From the IMG/VR virus record IMGVR_UViG_3300005613_000024, positions 1-64,000 of that record: a stretch of 64,000 nucleotides of DNA; one strand, written 5' to 3'. Below the pieces are notes generated by a model. That model was not told where the DNA came from, made no database searches, and was given only the letters and a program-made list of their open reading frames with translations. The position numbers and the translations under genes were made by a program. Shown one piece after another: positions 39,551 through 47,936 of this stretch (position 1 is its first letter; every line of letters begins with the position of its first letter). The stretch is from a virus.

Positions 39551-42500
39551 AAATTCAAAATATTTCAAACAACGGAAAAGATATTTATCTTTTTATTCGT
39601 GAAGATGATGAAACTTTAACGATTAAAGAAGACCATTCTTTTCTTCCCTACTATTTTGAGCCTACTACAGATAGACAATCCGACGCTGTATCTATTTACG
39701 GTCAACCCTTAAAAAAAATCTATTGTAATAATCCTGGACAAGTAAGAAAACAGAGAAGCGATAGAGCATTTGAAGCTGATATTATATATACTAAGCGTTA
39801 TATCTTGGATAAAATTCCTATCTTTGAAAAATCTAAAACAAGAATTATCTATTTCGATATTGAAGTGAACGCAACAGAGCTTCCCCAACCAAAAGAAGAA
39901 CAATGTGCAAATGACCCTATATCAGTTATAACAATCTATGATAATTATACAAAAAAATATAAAACATTTTTCTTAAAGGATTATGAATCTGAATGGAAAA
40001 TGTTAGATGAATTTTGTAAAACAATTAAAAAATTACAACCAGACATTTTAACAGCATGGAATAGTTCATTTGACTATTATTATCTTTATTATCGTATTCA
40101 AGATTTTCCTAAAAAAATATCATCTATAGAACAATCTCATTGGCGACGAGGATTTGAAATGCCCGCAGGAATATCAATCGTGGATATTATGGGTTTGTAT
40201 GCAAAGTACACATTACATAAAAAAGACTCATACGCTTTAATGAATGTTGCAAATGATGAATTAGATTATGAAATAGAAACAGATTTTGATTTTACAGATT
40301 TAGAAGAATCAAAGAGAAAAAATAAACTCGACGTAAAAAAGATGGTAGAGTTAAATGAAAAGTTGAATTTATTTGAATATTTTGATGAAATTCGTTTATT
40401 GACAAGAGCAGACTGGGAAGACCTTCCTAGTGAAATGAGAGCTTATCAATGGCAAAGTAATAATAGTAAAGTTATAGATATGTTAGCATTAGAAGAAGCT
40501 AAAAAATTAAACATTATATTGCCTAGTAAGAATCATGAAGGGGAAAAAGGAAATGTTGAAGGAGCTTATCGAGATACATTTGGAACAGGTTTGTATAAAG
40601 ACTTGGCTAAAGTAGATTTAAGTGGAGCTTATCCACAGGCTATTATAGACTTTTGTTTATCTCCAGAGAATTATCTTACTAATACAGAATCAAATAGTAT
40701 TAAAATAGATGTGCTTTATAGAGAATCCAAAGATTTTAAAGTCACATATCATCTTAGACAAGATTCAAATACAATTCTTCCAACACTTACATTGAGACTA
40801 TTAAAGATGAAGAATGAATTAAAAGATACTTTAATGAACATGAATTCTGATGACTCAAAATACAAGCAAACTCAAATTGCCTATGATTCTCGCAAAGCTT
40901 TAGTAAATTCTGCCTTTGGTGTATTCGGTATGCCTTATTTTAGATTATACAATTCTAAAGTGGCCGATACTATTACATTTCTTGTTCGAGATTTATTATA
41001 TTATGTAGAAGCAAAGTTGAATAAAAATAATTATAATATTAGATATATAGATACTGACTCTATTTTCTATCAAGGTAGACAAGACATTACAAATAAATTA
41101 AATCAATGGGCTATAGAATGGGGAATAGAGAATTATGGTAATGAAGATATAAATATTCAGTTTGATTATGAAGGTTATTTTTCCAGTATTTTTATTCAGG
41201 CTATGTGTTTAGAAGGGTCTAGTCGTGTCTTAACTAATAAAGGTTATATACCAATTAATAAAATTTATAAAAATCCCAATAATTATCAAATAGCATCAGT
41301 CGATGAGAATAACAAAGTTGTTTTTAGCTACGCTAAAAAAGTTTTTAAAGTTCCTCTTTTTAATAGAAAATTATATAAAATTCGTAACGTATCTGCTAAT
41401 CAAAAACACAGTCAATGTATTTTGACACACGACCATCCAATATTAACTCAAGATGGTTGGAAACAAGTGCAAGATTTAAAAGATGATGATAGAGTTCAAA
41501 TAGATTATTTTCTTCCACATCATGAAATTCGAGAAGTTATTATCGGAACAATGCTTGGCGACAGCACTATTTATCAAAATTCGCTAAAAGTTACTCATGG
41601 CTCAAAACAGAAAGAATACGCTTATTATAAAGCAAAATTAATTACTGAAAATAATTATAGCGATTTATCTAATGTTGGGAAGGACGGTTATAAACGAATT
41701 AAATTATCTACCTTCGCAAATCCTTATTATAAATTTTTAGATTGGCTATTTTATAAAGATAGAGATTTGCAAAATAAACATTACTATTTTAAAAGAAAAA
41801 AACGAATAACTTCAGAAATTTTAAATGATTTTTCGATAATTTCTTTAGCTTTCTTATTTATGGATGATGGATATATTAGAAAAACTCGTCAATATAATGG
41901 AAATATTGCAACCTGCTGTTTTACAAAAGAAGAAAATATTTTATTAAGCAATAAAATCAAAGAACTTGGAATAGATAATCAGGTTATCAAAACTGGAAAA
42001 TATTATCGAATTAATTTTAATTCTAAGCAAATTAAAATATTGTCGGAAAAAATCGCTCCCTATATACCGAAATGCATGGAATATAAAATTTATCCAGAAT
42101 ATCGAGATATTCCAAAAAAAGAAATTTGTAAAATTAGAGAATCAAAGAAAATCATGTATGTGCCATTTACAAAAACACTTTATAATCCTACTTATAAAAA
42201 TATTCAAGAAGTTTATGATATTGAAATTGAACCTTATCATAATTTTATAACTCAAACATGTATCGCACATAATTGTAGATATAGAGGAAGATTAGAGCGA
42301 CCTGAAAAGGGGCAAAAGATTGAAACTAAAGGTATACAAATGAAGCGACGAGACTCTGGAAAATGGGTTAAATCTTGGCAAGAAAAGCTATATGATAAAA
42401 TTTTAGATGGGCAATCTAAAGAAAACTTATTAAAGTTTATCAAAGAATCTATTGAAGATATGAAAAAAGCTGATATTAGAGAAATTGCATTACCTGTTAA

Positions 42501-43191
42501 GATTAATAAAAAATCAGAAGATTATAAAACAACTCCTAAATGGTTAAAGCCTTTAGAAGAAGCAAAGAAATTAGTACCAGAATTTGACAAATCAATAGGA
42601 GATAGATTTTATATAATCTATTGTAAAAGTGTAGAAAAAATAGCTTTAGGTAATAAATATTATGAACATATAAAGCAAGAAGATATTGATTGGAAAACTA
42701 TGATAGAAAAGAATATTTTTAATCTTCTTGTTCCAATTTTTAAAGGGTTAAACTTAGAAAGAGATTTATTAGATTTAGCAGAAAGTTATGAAACAATTTT
42801 GGGAAGTCAACATAGAAATAAACTATTAGAAGAGTTAGATAATTTTGAAGAATTAAAGAAATATTATTCTGCTAGAGAAGTTAAGAAAAGAATAAAAGAG
42901 AAAAATAAAGAATTTTGGGTTAAAAATACGGAAACAAATGATGAATATTTAGTCACGAAAGATGCTTATGAAGCTAGTAAAGAAACTTTAGAAATTATCG
43001 AACCCAAGAAGAAAGTTCGCAAAAAGAAATCTTCTAAGTCATTGAAAACAAAGAAGATAATAAAAAATGAGAGTTCGCAAAATAAATTATCAAAAAAACT
43101 TGACAAAGTTAAGAACAATATGTTATACTTAGATAAAGAATCTGAGTCTATCAAAAAAAGAACTAATGATAAAACTATTGACTGGGACTGA
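39547..43191 (+). CDS. Family B DNA polymerase interrupted by an intein
   Basis: A 1214-residue precursor. The 3'-5' exonuclease has YFDIEVN (Asp104, Glu106). The polymerase has motif A DLSGAYP (357-363), motif B KALVNSAFG (450-458) and motif C YIDTDS (500-505). The intein occupies 554-909, and the extein then resumes as CRYRGRL...KGIQMKRRDS, the KKxY-type region. The mature enzyme is about 858 residues, like other phage family B polymerases. The lysine-rich C-terminus contains, at DNA level, a promoter for the next gene. Confidence 0.92.
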   Translation: MKIQNISNNGKDIYLFIREDDETLTIKEDHSFLPYYFEPTTDRQSDAVSIYGQPLKKIYCNNPGQVRKQRSDRAFEADIIYTKRYILDKIPIFEKSKTRIIYFDIEVNATELPQPKEEQCANDPISVITIYDNYTKKYKTFFLKDYESEWKMLDEFCKTIKKLQPDILTAWNSSFDYYYLYYRIQDFPKKISSIEQSHWRRGFEMPAGISIVDIMGLYAKYTLHKKDSYALMNVANDELDYEIETDFDFTDLEESKRKNKLDVKKMVELNEKLNLFEYFDEIRLLTRADWEDLPSEMRAYQWQSNNSKVIDMLALEEAKKLNIILPSKNHEGEKGNVEGAYRDTFGTGLYKDLAKVDLSGAYPQAIIDFCLSPENYLTNTESNSIKIDVLYRESKDFKVTYHLRQDSNTILPTLTLRLLKMKNELKDTLMNMNSDDSKYKQTQIAYDSRKALVNSAFGVFGMPYFRLYNSKVADTITFLVRDLLYYVEAKLNKNNYNIRYIDTDSIFYQGRQDITNKLNQWAIEWGIENYGNEDINIQFDYEGYFSSIFIQAMCLEGSSRVLTNKGYIPINKIYKNPNNYQIASVDENNKVVFSYAKKVFKVPLFNRKLYKIRNVSANQKHSQCILTHDHPILTQDGWKQVQDLKDDDRVQIDYFLPHHEIREVIIGTMLGDSTIYQNSLKVTHGSKQKEYAYYKAKLITENNYSDLSNVGKDGYKRIKLSTFANPYYKFLDWLFYKDRDLQNKHYYFKRKKRITSEILNDFSIISLAFLFMDDGYIRKTRQYNGNIATCCFTKEENILLSNKIKELGIDNQVIKTGKYYRINFNSKQIKILSEKIAPYIPKCMEYKIYPEYRDIPKKEICKIRESKKIMYVPFTKTLYNPTYKNIQEVYDIEIEPYHNFITQTCIAHNCRYRGRLERPEKGQKIETKGIQMKRRDSGKWVKSWQEKLYDKILDGQSKENLLKFIKESIEDMKKADIREIALPVKINKKSEDYKTTPKWLKPLEEAKKLVPEFDKSIGDRFYIIYCKSVEKIALGNKYYEHIKQEDIDWKTMIEKNIFNLLVPIFKGLNLERDLLDLAESYETILGSQHRNKLLEELDNFEELKKYYSAREVKKRIKEKNKEFWVKNTETNDEYLVTKDAYEASKETLEIIEPKKKVRKKKSSKSLKTKKIIKNESSQNKLSKKLDKVKNNMLYLDKESESIKKRTNDKTIDWD
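41206..42273 (+). other. Intein with LAGLIDADG homing endonuclease (polymerase insertion)
   Basis: A 356-residue intein from Cys554 to Asn909 followed by Cys910. Block A CLEGSSRVLTNKGY, block B ILTHDHPILT, LAGLIDADG motifs IIGTMLGDST and LAFLFMDDG, block F YDIEIEPYHNF and the terminal IAHN. The insertion lies just before the conserved RYxG region of the polymerase palm. All splicing residues are present. Confidence 0.9.
43100..43129 (+). promoter_or_regulatory. Promoter inside the polymerase gene
   Basis: TTGACA (43100-43105), 18 bp, TATACT (43124-43129), TG extension. It lies in the 3' coding end of the polymerase and is about 60 bases before the ATP-binding/acetyltransferase gene, which it should drive. 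Confidence 0.8.
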
Positions 43192-44576
43192 TGAAAAAAA
43201 TAAAAACAAAAGATTTCTGTATTTCTCACTCCTTTAAAACCAAAAGTGAAATTACAGATAGAACTATACTCGTTTCTGAGGCTTTTGGCTTAGGAATTGA
43301 TGATGAAAAAGAATTCTGTATTTATGATAATTTTAAATTTCAACTTCGGTCAAATGATATTGTTTATGTAACAGGAAGTTCTGGTAGTGGAAAATCCTGG
43401 ATTCTGAGAAATACTTTTTCTAAATTTAAAAATAGTGTTTCGATAGACGAAATCAAAATTGATGACAATGAAATATTAATAGAGGGCGTTGGACAAGATT
43501 TGAATGATGCTTTAAAAAAGCTAAATTTAGCAGGTCTTGGAGACGCCTTTCTTTATTTAAGAAAATATTCACAGTTATCTGATGGGCAAAAATATCGTTA
43601 TAAAATAGCAAAATTTATAGACCTAAATGCTGATATTTGGATTATTGATGAAGCATGTGCTAAATTAGATAGAACAACTGCAAAAATAGTTTCTTATAAT
43701 TTACAGAAAATTGCCAGAAGATTAAATAAATGCGTTATTTGTGCTACAACTCATGAAGATTTACATAATGCTTTAAAGCCTTCTCTTATTATTAAAAAAG
43801 GATTTGAATCTGATGTTTCTGTAGAGCGAAAAGAATTATCAGATTATTCAAAAAAAATAGATGAAATCTACGATACTGTTAAAGTTGATATTGGTACAAA
43901 AACAGATTATGAAAAATTAAAACGATTTCATTATCGTCAAGCAAATCTTGGGGCGGTAAAAAATATTTATAAGATGACTTTAAATAATGAAATTATAGGA
44001 GTTATAGTTATTACTTATCCTCATTTAGCATTAAAGGGAAGAAATATTTATACAAAAAAGAAATATTCTAAAATGACAAAAGAAAATTGTAAAATGATTA
44101 ATGAGAAATTCGAATGCATCGCTCGTATTATTTTACATCCTCAATATAGAGGGTTGGGATTGGCTTATCATTTTTTAAAAGAATATTTTAAATTAAGTGA
44201 ATCTGATTATATAGAAACTGTTGCAGTTATGGCAAACTATACTCCATTTTTTGAGAAAGCTGGAATGAAAAAGATAAATACAAAACAAGATGAAAAGAGA
44301 ACACAGATGATTGCAGAATTAGAAAATTATGGATTTAATATAGCGTTATTATCAAGTGTAAGATATAATACAGACATTTTTAATAAATTATCTGAAAAAG
44401 AACAAATTGAAGTTAAAGGTATTGTGAAAAAGATTTTAAATCGTTATAAGGGGCAAATAGTTAAATTATTTTCGAAAGATAAGTCATTAGATGAAATAAT
44501 AGAAGAAGATTTATTTAAAGTTATGAAAGAAATTCAAAGAGCAAATACTGTTTATTTAATTTTAGATAGGACTTGA
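43191..44576 (+). CDS. ABC-type ATPase fused to a GNAT acetyltransferase
   Basis: A 461-residue protein. Residues 30-215 form an ABC ATPase: Walker A GSSGSGKS (62-69), a signature QLSDGQKYRYK (about 128-138), Walker B IWIIDEAC and H-loop ATTHEDL. Residues 235-375 have GNAT features (IARIILHPQYRGLGLAYHFLKEY, the acetyl-CoA loop). No transmembrane part is seen. The layout matches a family described as ABC-type ATPase fused to an acetyltransferase (COG2401). The substrate is unknown. TGATG overlap with the polymerase stop. Confidence 0.85.
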   Translation: MKKIKTKDFCISHSFKTKSEITDRTILVSEAFGLGIDDEKEFCIYDNFKFQLRSNDIVYVTGSSGSGKSWILRNTFSKFKNSVSIDEIKIDDNEILIEGVGQDLNDALKKLNLAGLGDAFLYLRKYSQLSDGQKYRYKIAKFIDLNADIWIIDEACAKLDRTTAKIVSYNLQKIARRLNKCVICATTHEDLHNALKPSLIIKKGFESDVSVERKELSDYSKKIDEIYDTVKVDIGTKTDYEKLKRFHYRQANLGAVKNIYKMTLNNEIIGVIVITYPHLALKGRNIYTKKKYSKMTKENCKMINEKFECIARIILHPQYRGLGLAYHFLKEYFKLSESDYIETVAVMANYTPFFEKAGMKKINTKQDEKRTQMIAELENYGFNIALLSSVRYNTDIFNKLSEKEQIEVKGIVKKILNRYKGQIVKLFSKDKSLDEIIEEDLFKVMKEIQRANTVYLILDRT

Positions 44577-44601
44577 CAAATAGCTATTTATATGTTATAC
44601 T
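44573..44601 (+). promoter_or_regulatory. Sigma70-type promoter with extended -10
   Basis: TTGACA (44573-44578), 17 bp, TATACT (44596-44601), TG extension. The -35 overlaps the stop of the ABC/GNAT gene. It drives the next group. Confidence 0.9.
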
Positions 44602-44660
44602 TAGAGCAAAGAGCTTGGGAAGTGAATATTCTACTATAAATTCAAAAAGGAGAAAGTAAA

Positions 44661-44885
44661 ATGGAAGAGTATAAAAGAATCACTGATGAAGAAGTTTTTA
44701 AAGCAATTAAGGGCATTAAAAATGACGATGAACAAGCTATGAAAAATGCTATAGAAACTTTACTTTTAGTTAGTTTAGATATAAGACAGTTTTTGAGAAA
44801 GGTTTATAAGAATATGCCAAAGAAGGTTAAGACTTATAAAAGACCTACTGGAAGAAAAGAGGATGTTATTACAGGAGAGAAATAA
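44661..44885 (+). CDS. Small hypothetical protein
   Basis: A 74-residue protein (MEEYKRITDEEVFKAIKG), helical with a basic tail. AAAGGAGAA precedes the ATG. No family recognised. Confidence 0.65.
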   Translation: MEEYKRITDEEVFKAIKGIKNDDEQAMKNAIETLLLVSLDIRQFLRKVYKNMPKKVKTYKRPTGRKEDVITGEK

Positions 44886-45137
44886 ATGAATCTTGAATTT
44901 AATGTAAATTATTTTGAAGTGAACGAAAATGATAGATGTCCCATGATAAATATAGACACTCCTAATGTTAAAAATAAAGATTCTTTCATATATTCGAATA
45001 TTTTTGGGATGTATAAAACAGATTCTTCTCAGGGGCATGTACATCAAGTAAATGATAGAAAACTAGAAAAGCCACTTTTAAAAATGTGCGATAAGATTGC
45101 TCAGGCTGTTTACGACTTTCAAAAGGAGATTAAATGA
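44886..45137 (+). CDS. Small hypothetical protein
   Basis: An 83-residue protein (MNLEFNVNYFEVNEND) after GGAG. SSQGHVHQVNDRKL near 55 contains His pairs that could bind metal, but no fold is recognised. Its end overlaps the next gene by four bases. Confidence 0.6.
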   Translation: MNLEFNVNYFEVNENDRCPMINIDTPNVKNKDSFIYSNIFGMYKTDSSQGHVHQVNDRKLEKPLLKMCDKIAQAVYDFQKEIK

Positions 45138-45709
45138 AAAAATTTATACAATATTTTGTATTGATATGTACAATTCTTTGTACGTTGTCATACAATGCTT
45201 TTGCAGAATCAAGATTTAAAACATCGAAAGAATTACAGATTTATATGAGAAGAAACTTTTATTATACAGAAGATAAGATACCAAGAGACTATTTTGAATT
45301 TATTCAGTCTCCTGTTGCATTAGAATTGTCGAGAATGGGCGATTGTGATGACTTCGCAACTTATTCTTGGTATTATTTAAGACAAATGAATATAAAAGCA
45401 CTTAGATATGCACTTTGGATGGAACAAGGAGGTCATGTTGTAACAGTTTTTTTAGATAATGATGGAACTTATTCTATTTTCAGTAATTATTTTCTAGCTA
45501 AAACTGACAAAACTACTGCAAAAGAAGCAATCAAAGATATATATCCTAAATGGCTTATTTTATGCGAATGGAATCCAACAAAATATGGACTTGTGACAAG
45601 AGAAGAATTTAGAGATACTTTATATAATCATGAATTCGTGAATTTAGTAGCTAAATTAGTCTTTTTAAAAGTTTTCTATTTGAATGGAGTAGAAAATGTC
45701 AATTATTAA
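45134..45709 (+). CDS. Secreted transglutaminase-like cysteine protease-fold protein
   Basis: A 191-residue protein. Residues 1-24 are a signal peptide ending NAFA. MGDCDDFATYSW (Cys71), GGHVVTVF (His101) and DNDGTYSIFSN (Asp108 or Asn118) give a Cys-His-Asp arrangement of the transglutaminase-like fold. It should act outside the cytoplasm, perhaps on cell-wall peptides or as an exclusion factor. AAAGGAG precedes the ATG. Confidence 0.7.
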   Translation: MKKFIQYFVLICTILCTLSYNAFAESRFKTSKELQIYMRRNFYYTEDKIPRDYFEFIQSPVALELSRMGDCDDFATYSWYYLRQMNIKALRYALWMEQGGHVVTVFLDNDGTYSIFSNYFLAKTDKTTAKEAIKDIYPKWLILCEWNPTKYGLVTREEFRDTLYNHEFVNLVAKLVFLKVFYLNGVENVNY

Positions 45710-45857
45710 AAAAATAATTAAAAAACAAAAATGTAGATGCAATGGTAAGAAAAAAAATTGTAAATCGTGTAATAATACTGGTACTTTCAAAGACCATATT
45801 TATTATCATATAGATAAAAAGAATAAAGTTTGTTTTTCAGGAGATACTATAAAATAA
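45696..45857 (+). CDS. Small DnaJ-type zinc-finger-like protein
   Basis: A 53-residue basic protein with CRC and CKSCNNTGTF, reminiscent of half of a DnaJ zinc centre. It overlaps the transglutaminase-like gene and is coupled to the next gene (TAATG). Function unknown. Confidence 0.6.
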   Translation: MSIIKKIIKKQKCRCNGKKKNCKSCNNTGTFKDHIYYHIDKKNKVCFSGDTIK

Positions 45858-46255
45858 TGTTTAGATTAATTTTAGCAATAATTACTGGTTATTTATTAGG
45901 CTACGAAAGAAAGAAGAAAGATAAAAGTGGCGGAAGTAGAACAATGTCTCTTATATGTACAAGTGCTTGTTTAGTTGCTATTGTGAGTTTGGATATATCT
46001 TCTCGCCATACATTAAATTTATTTCGTTTAATGCAGGGCTTTATTCAAGGTGTAGGCTTTATTGGAATGGGATTAATTTTTAAAAATAAAGGTCATGTAG
46101 AAGGTTTAACCACAGCTTCTTGTTTATTAATGAATGTTGTTATTGGATTTTTATATGGATTGGGGTATTTTCTGTATGCCATGACAAGTGCAGTATTCAG
46201 TCTAATAATCTTAGAATCGAAATACTGGAAATCAAGGAGAAGAAATAATGAGTAA
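45857..46255 (+). CDS. MgtC/SapB-like membrane protein
   Basis: A 132-residue protein starting MFRLILAIITGYLLGYERKKK. LGYERKKKD, SGGSRTMSLI, GVGFIGMGLIF and VEGLTTASCLLMNVVIGFLYG follow the MgtC family pattern of conserved charged and Gly residues across four transmembrane segments. It lacks the cytoplasmic C-terminal domain of full MgtC. In bacteria MgtC affects F1Fo ATP synthase and magnesium adaptation. A phage copy could tune host energy metabolism. The start was set by TAATG coupling. Confidence 0.8.
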   Translation: MFRLILAIITGYLLGYERKKKDKSGGSRTMSLICTSACLVAIVSLDISSRHTLNLFRLMQGFIQGVGFIGMGLIFKNKGHVEGLTTASCLLMNVVIGFLYGLGYFLYAMTSAVFSLIILESKYWKSRRRNNE

Positions 46256-47282
46256 ATTTTGGACAGATGATAAAATAAGCATTTTGATTACATATTTAAG
46301 AAATAATGTAAATAGAAAATTAATTGCAAGAAAAATGAATACAACAATAGATGCAATAAATCAAGCAGTCAGAAGATATGATTTATCTGAGCATGTATTG
46401 TCAAGAAAAGTTACAGAATCTTTTGTTAAAAATATTAATTTTGATGATTTACAAGATAAAAATTTTGACAAATTAAAGAAAGATGCAAAATTAAATTGGA
46501 AAATTCCTAAATCAAAAAGAAAGAAAAAGAAGAACAAAGAATTCGAAATCGGTCTTCTTTTTCCCGACACTCATATCCCTCATCACAATGAGAAAGTTTG
46601 TAAAGCTATTCTAAAATTAATGAACAAAGTAACTTTTGATAAATTTATAATTGCTGGAGATTTTATGGATTTAGGATGTATTTCTCATTGGAATAAAAAT
46701 AGACATAAAACATTAGAATTACAAAGATTAAAATCAGACTATATAATTGGTAATAGTCTATTAGATGAATTTGATAAAAGACTTCCTAAAGATTGCGATA
46801 AATATTATTTGGATGGAAATCATGAGAAATGGTCGTATGATTTAGTAGAAGAGATTCCTGCACTAGAAGGAATGGTTGAACCAACACCAATGCTCAAATT
46901 AGAAGAAAGAGGATATAAAGTTTTTGAATATAATCAATTGTTAAAATTAGGAAGATTATATATTACTCATGGAATGTATGCAGGGGTTAATCCTATTAGA
47001 AAACATATAGACGACTTAAAGGTAAATATTGCTTTTGGGCATACTCATACGTTAGGAATGAGACTTGCTCCTTCTATGGCAAGAGAAATAGCATTTGCTG
47101 GTTATAATATTGGTTGTGTTTGCGATTTAGCTCCCGAATATTTGCAGAAAAAGGCAAATTCTTGGACTCATGGTTTTGCAGTAGCTTACTTTTATCCGAA
47201 TGGATTTTTTGATGTTGAACTAATTAGAATAGTGAATAATAAATTTGTTTTTAATGGAAAACTTTATGACGGAAATAAATAA
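46248..47282 (+). CDS. Metallophosphoesterase with N-terminal HTH
   Basis: A 344-residue protein. Residues 1-55 form an HTH-like domain (RKLIARKMNTTIDAINQAVRR). The phosphoesterase domain has PDTHIPHHN near 104, IAGDFMDLG near 132, LDGNHEKW near 184, THGMYAG near 240 and FGHTHTLG near 262. The HTH suggests DNA binding, so it could be a nuclease-like or regulatory enzyme. Similar phage proteins are annotated only by fold. It overlaps the MgtC-like gene by eight bases. Confidence 0.85.
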   Translation: MSKFWTDDKISILITYLRNNVNRKLIARKMNTTIDAINQAVRRYDLSEHVLSRKVTESFVKNINFDDLQDKNFDKLKKDAKLNWKIPKSKRKKKKNKEFEIGLLFPDTHIPHHNEKVCKAILKLMNKVTFDKFIIAGDFMDLGCISHWNKNRHKTLELQRLKSDYIIGNSLLDEFDKRLPKDCDKYYLDGNHEKWSYDLVEEIPALEGMVEPTPMLKLEERGYKVFEYNQLLKLGRLYITHGMYAGVNPIRKHIDDLKVNIAFGHTHTLGMRLAPSMAREIAFAGYNIGCVCDLAPEYLQKKANSWTHGFAVAYFYPNGFFDVELIRIVNNKFVFNGKLYDGNK

Positions 47283-47524
47283 TGTATGAAAACATAATAA
47301 CTTGCTATATTTGTCACAAAAAGATAAAAGAACATGAACCGTCTTATTGTATAGGAAAGAATGAAAAAGGGAAAAAGTTACATAGACATAGGAAATGTAA
47401 ACCAAAGGGCAAAGTTAAAATTCGAAAATCTTGGAGAAAAAATCCAGGTACAATAATACATAAAGATAAAAGAAATAAATCAAGACAGAAAATAAAAATT
47501 GATTTAAAGAAAGAGATAGAATGA
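47282..47524 (+). CDS. Small basic zinc-finger protein
   Basis: An 80-residue protein with CYICHKKIKEHEPSYC then CKPKG, a zinc-binding N-terminus and a very basic C-terminus. TAATG coupling to the phosphoesterase. Probably nucleic-acid binding. Confidence 0.65.
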   Translation: MYENIITCYICHKKIKEHEPSYCIGKNEKGKKLHRHRKCKPKGKVKIRKSWRKNPGTIIHKDKRNKSRQKIKIDLKKEIE

Positions 47525-47724
47525 AAATTTACATAGATAATGAATTACTAAATAAGAGAAGAGTGACATATGTACAATCAAATTGTTGCACTGATATAAA
47601 TTGTACTTTAGATACTGTAATAAATGCTTTAAGAGGTTTGGGGTATGAAGATTTTGAGATTCAAGAAGGTTTTTTAGAACAGTGTCATCAATGGGGATAT
47701 ATAGAACCGAAGGAAAATGTATGA
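47521..47724 (+). CDS. Small hypothetical protein
   Basis: A 67-residue protein (MKIYIDNELLNKRRVTYVQ), overlapping its predecessor by four bases and the ribosomal-protein-like gene by four. CCTDINCTLDTVI and a Cys-His segment near the end. No family recognised. Confidence 0.6.
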   Translation: MKIYIDNELLNKRRVTYVQSNCCTDINCTLDTVINALRGLGYEDFEIQEGFLEQCHQWGYIEPKENV

Positions 47725-47936
47725 TAGAAGTAAAAATAAACGATAATTCCGATGAAGCATTTGAAAAGGGATTTAAAATTTTTAAAAAACTATGTAATAA
47801 AGACGGCTTTATGAAAGAAGTTCGAGACAGAAGATATTTTAAAAAGCCAAGTGAAAAAAGAAGAGAACATTTGAAAGAAGTTGAAAGACAAAGAGAAATT
47901 GATAAAAAGAAAGCTCAGAGAAGAAAAAAAAGATGA
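47721..47936 (+). CDS. rpsU: Ribosomal protein bS21 homologue
   Basis: A 71-residue protein: MIEVKINDNSDEAFEKGFKIF, then FMKEVRDRRYFKKPSEKRREHLKEV and a basic Arg/Lys tail. This is the conserved bS21 layout (long central helix, PSEKRR, basic end). bS21 sits at the mRNA exit region of the small subunit and helps initiation near the anti-Shine-Dalgarno. Phage copies are described in other large phages and may redirect translation. The start was set by the ATGA coupling and AAGGAAA site. Confidence 0.85.
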   Translation: MIEVKINDNSDEAFEKGFKIFKKLCNKDGFMKEVRDRRYFKKPSEKRREHLKEVERQREIDKKKAQRRKKR

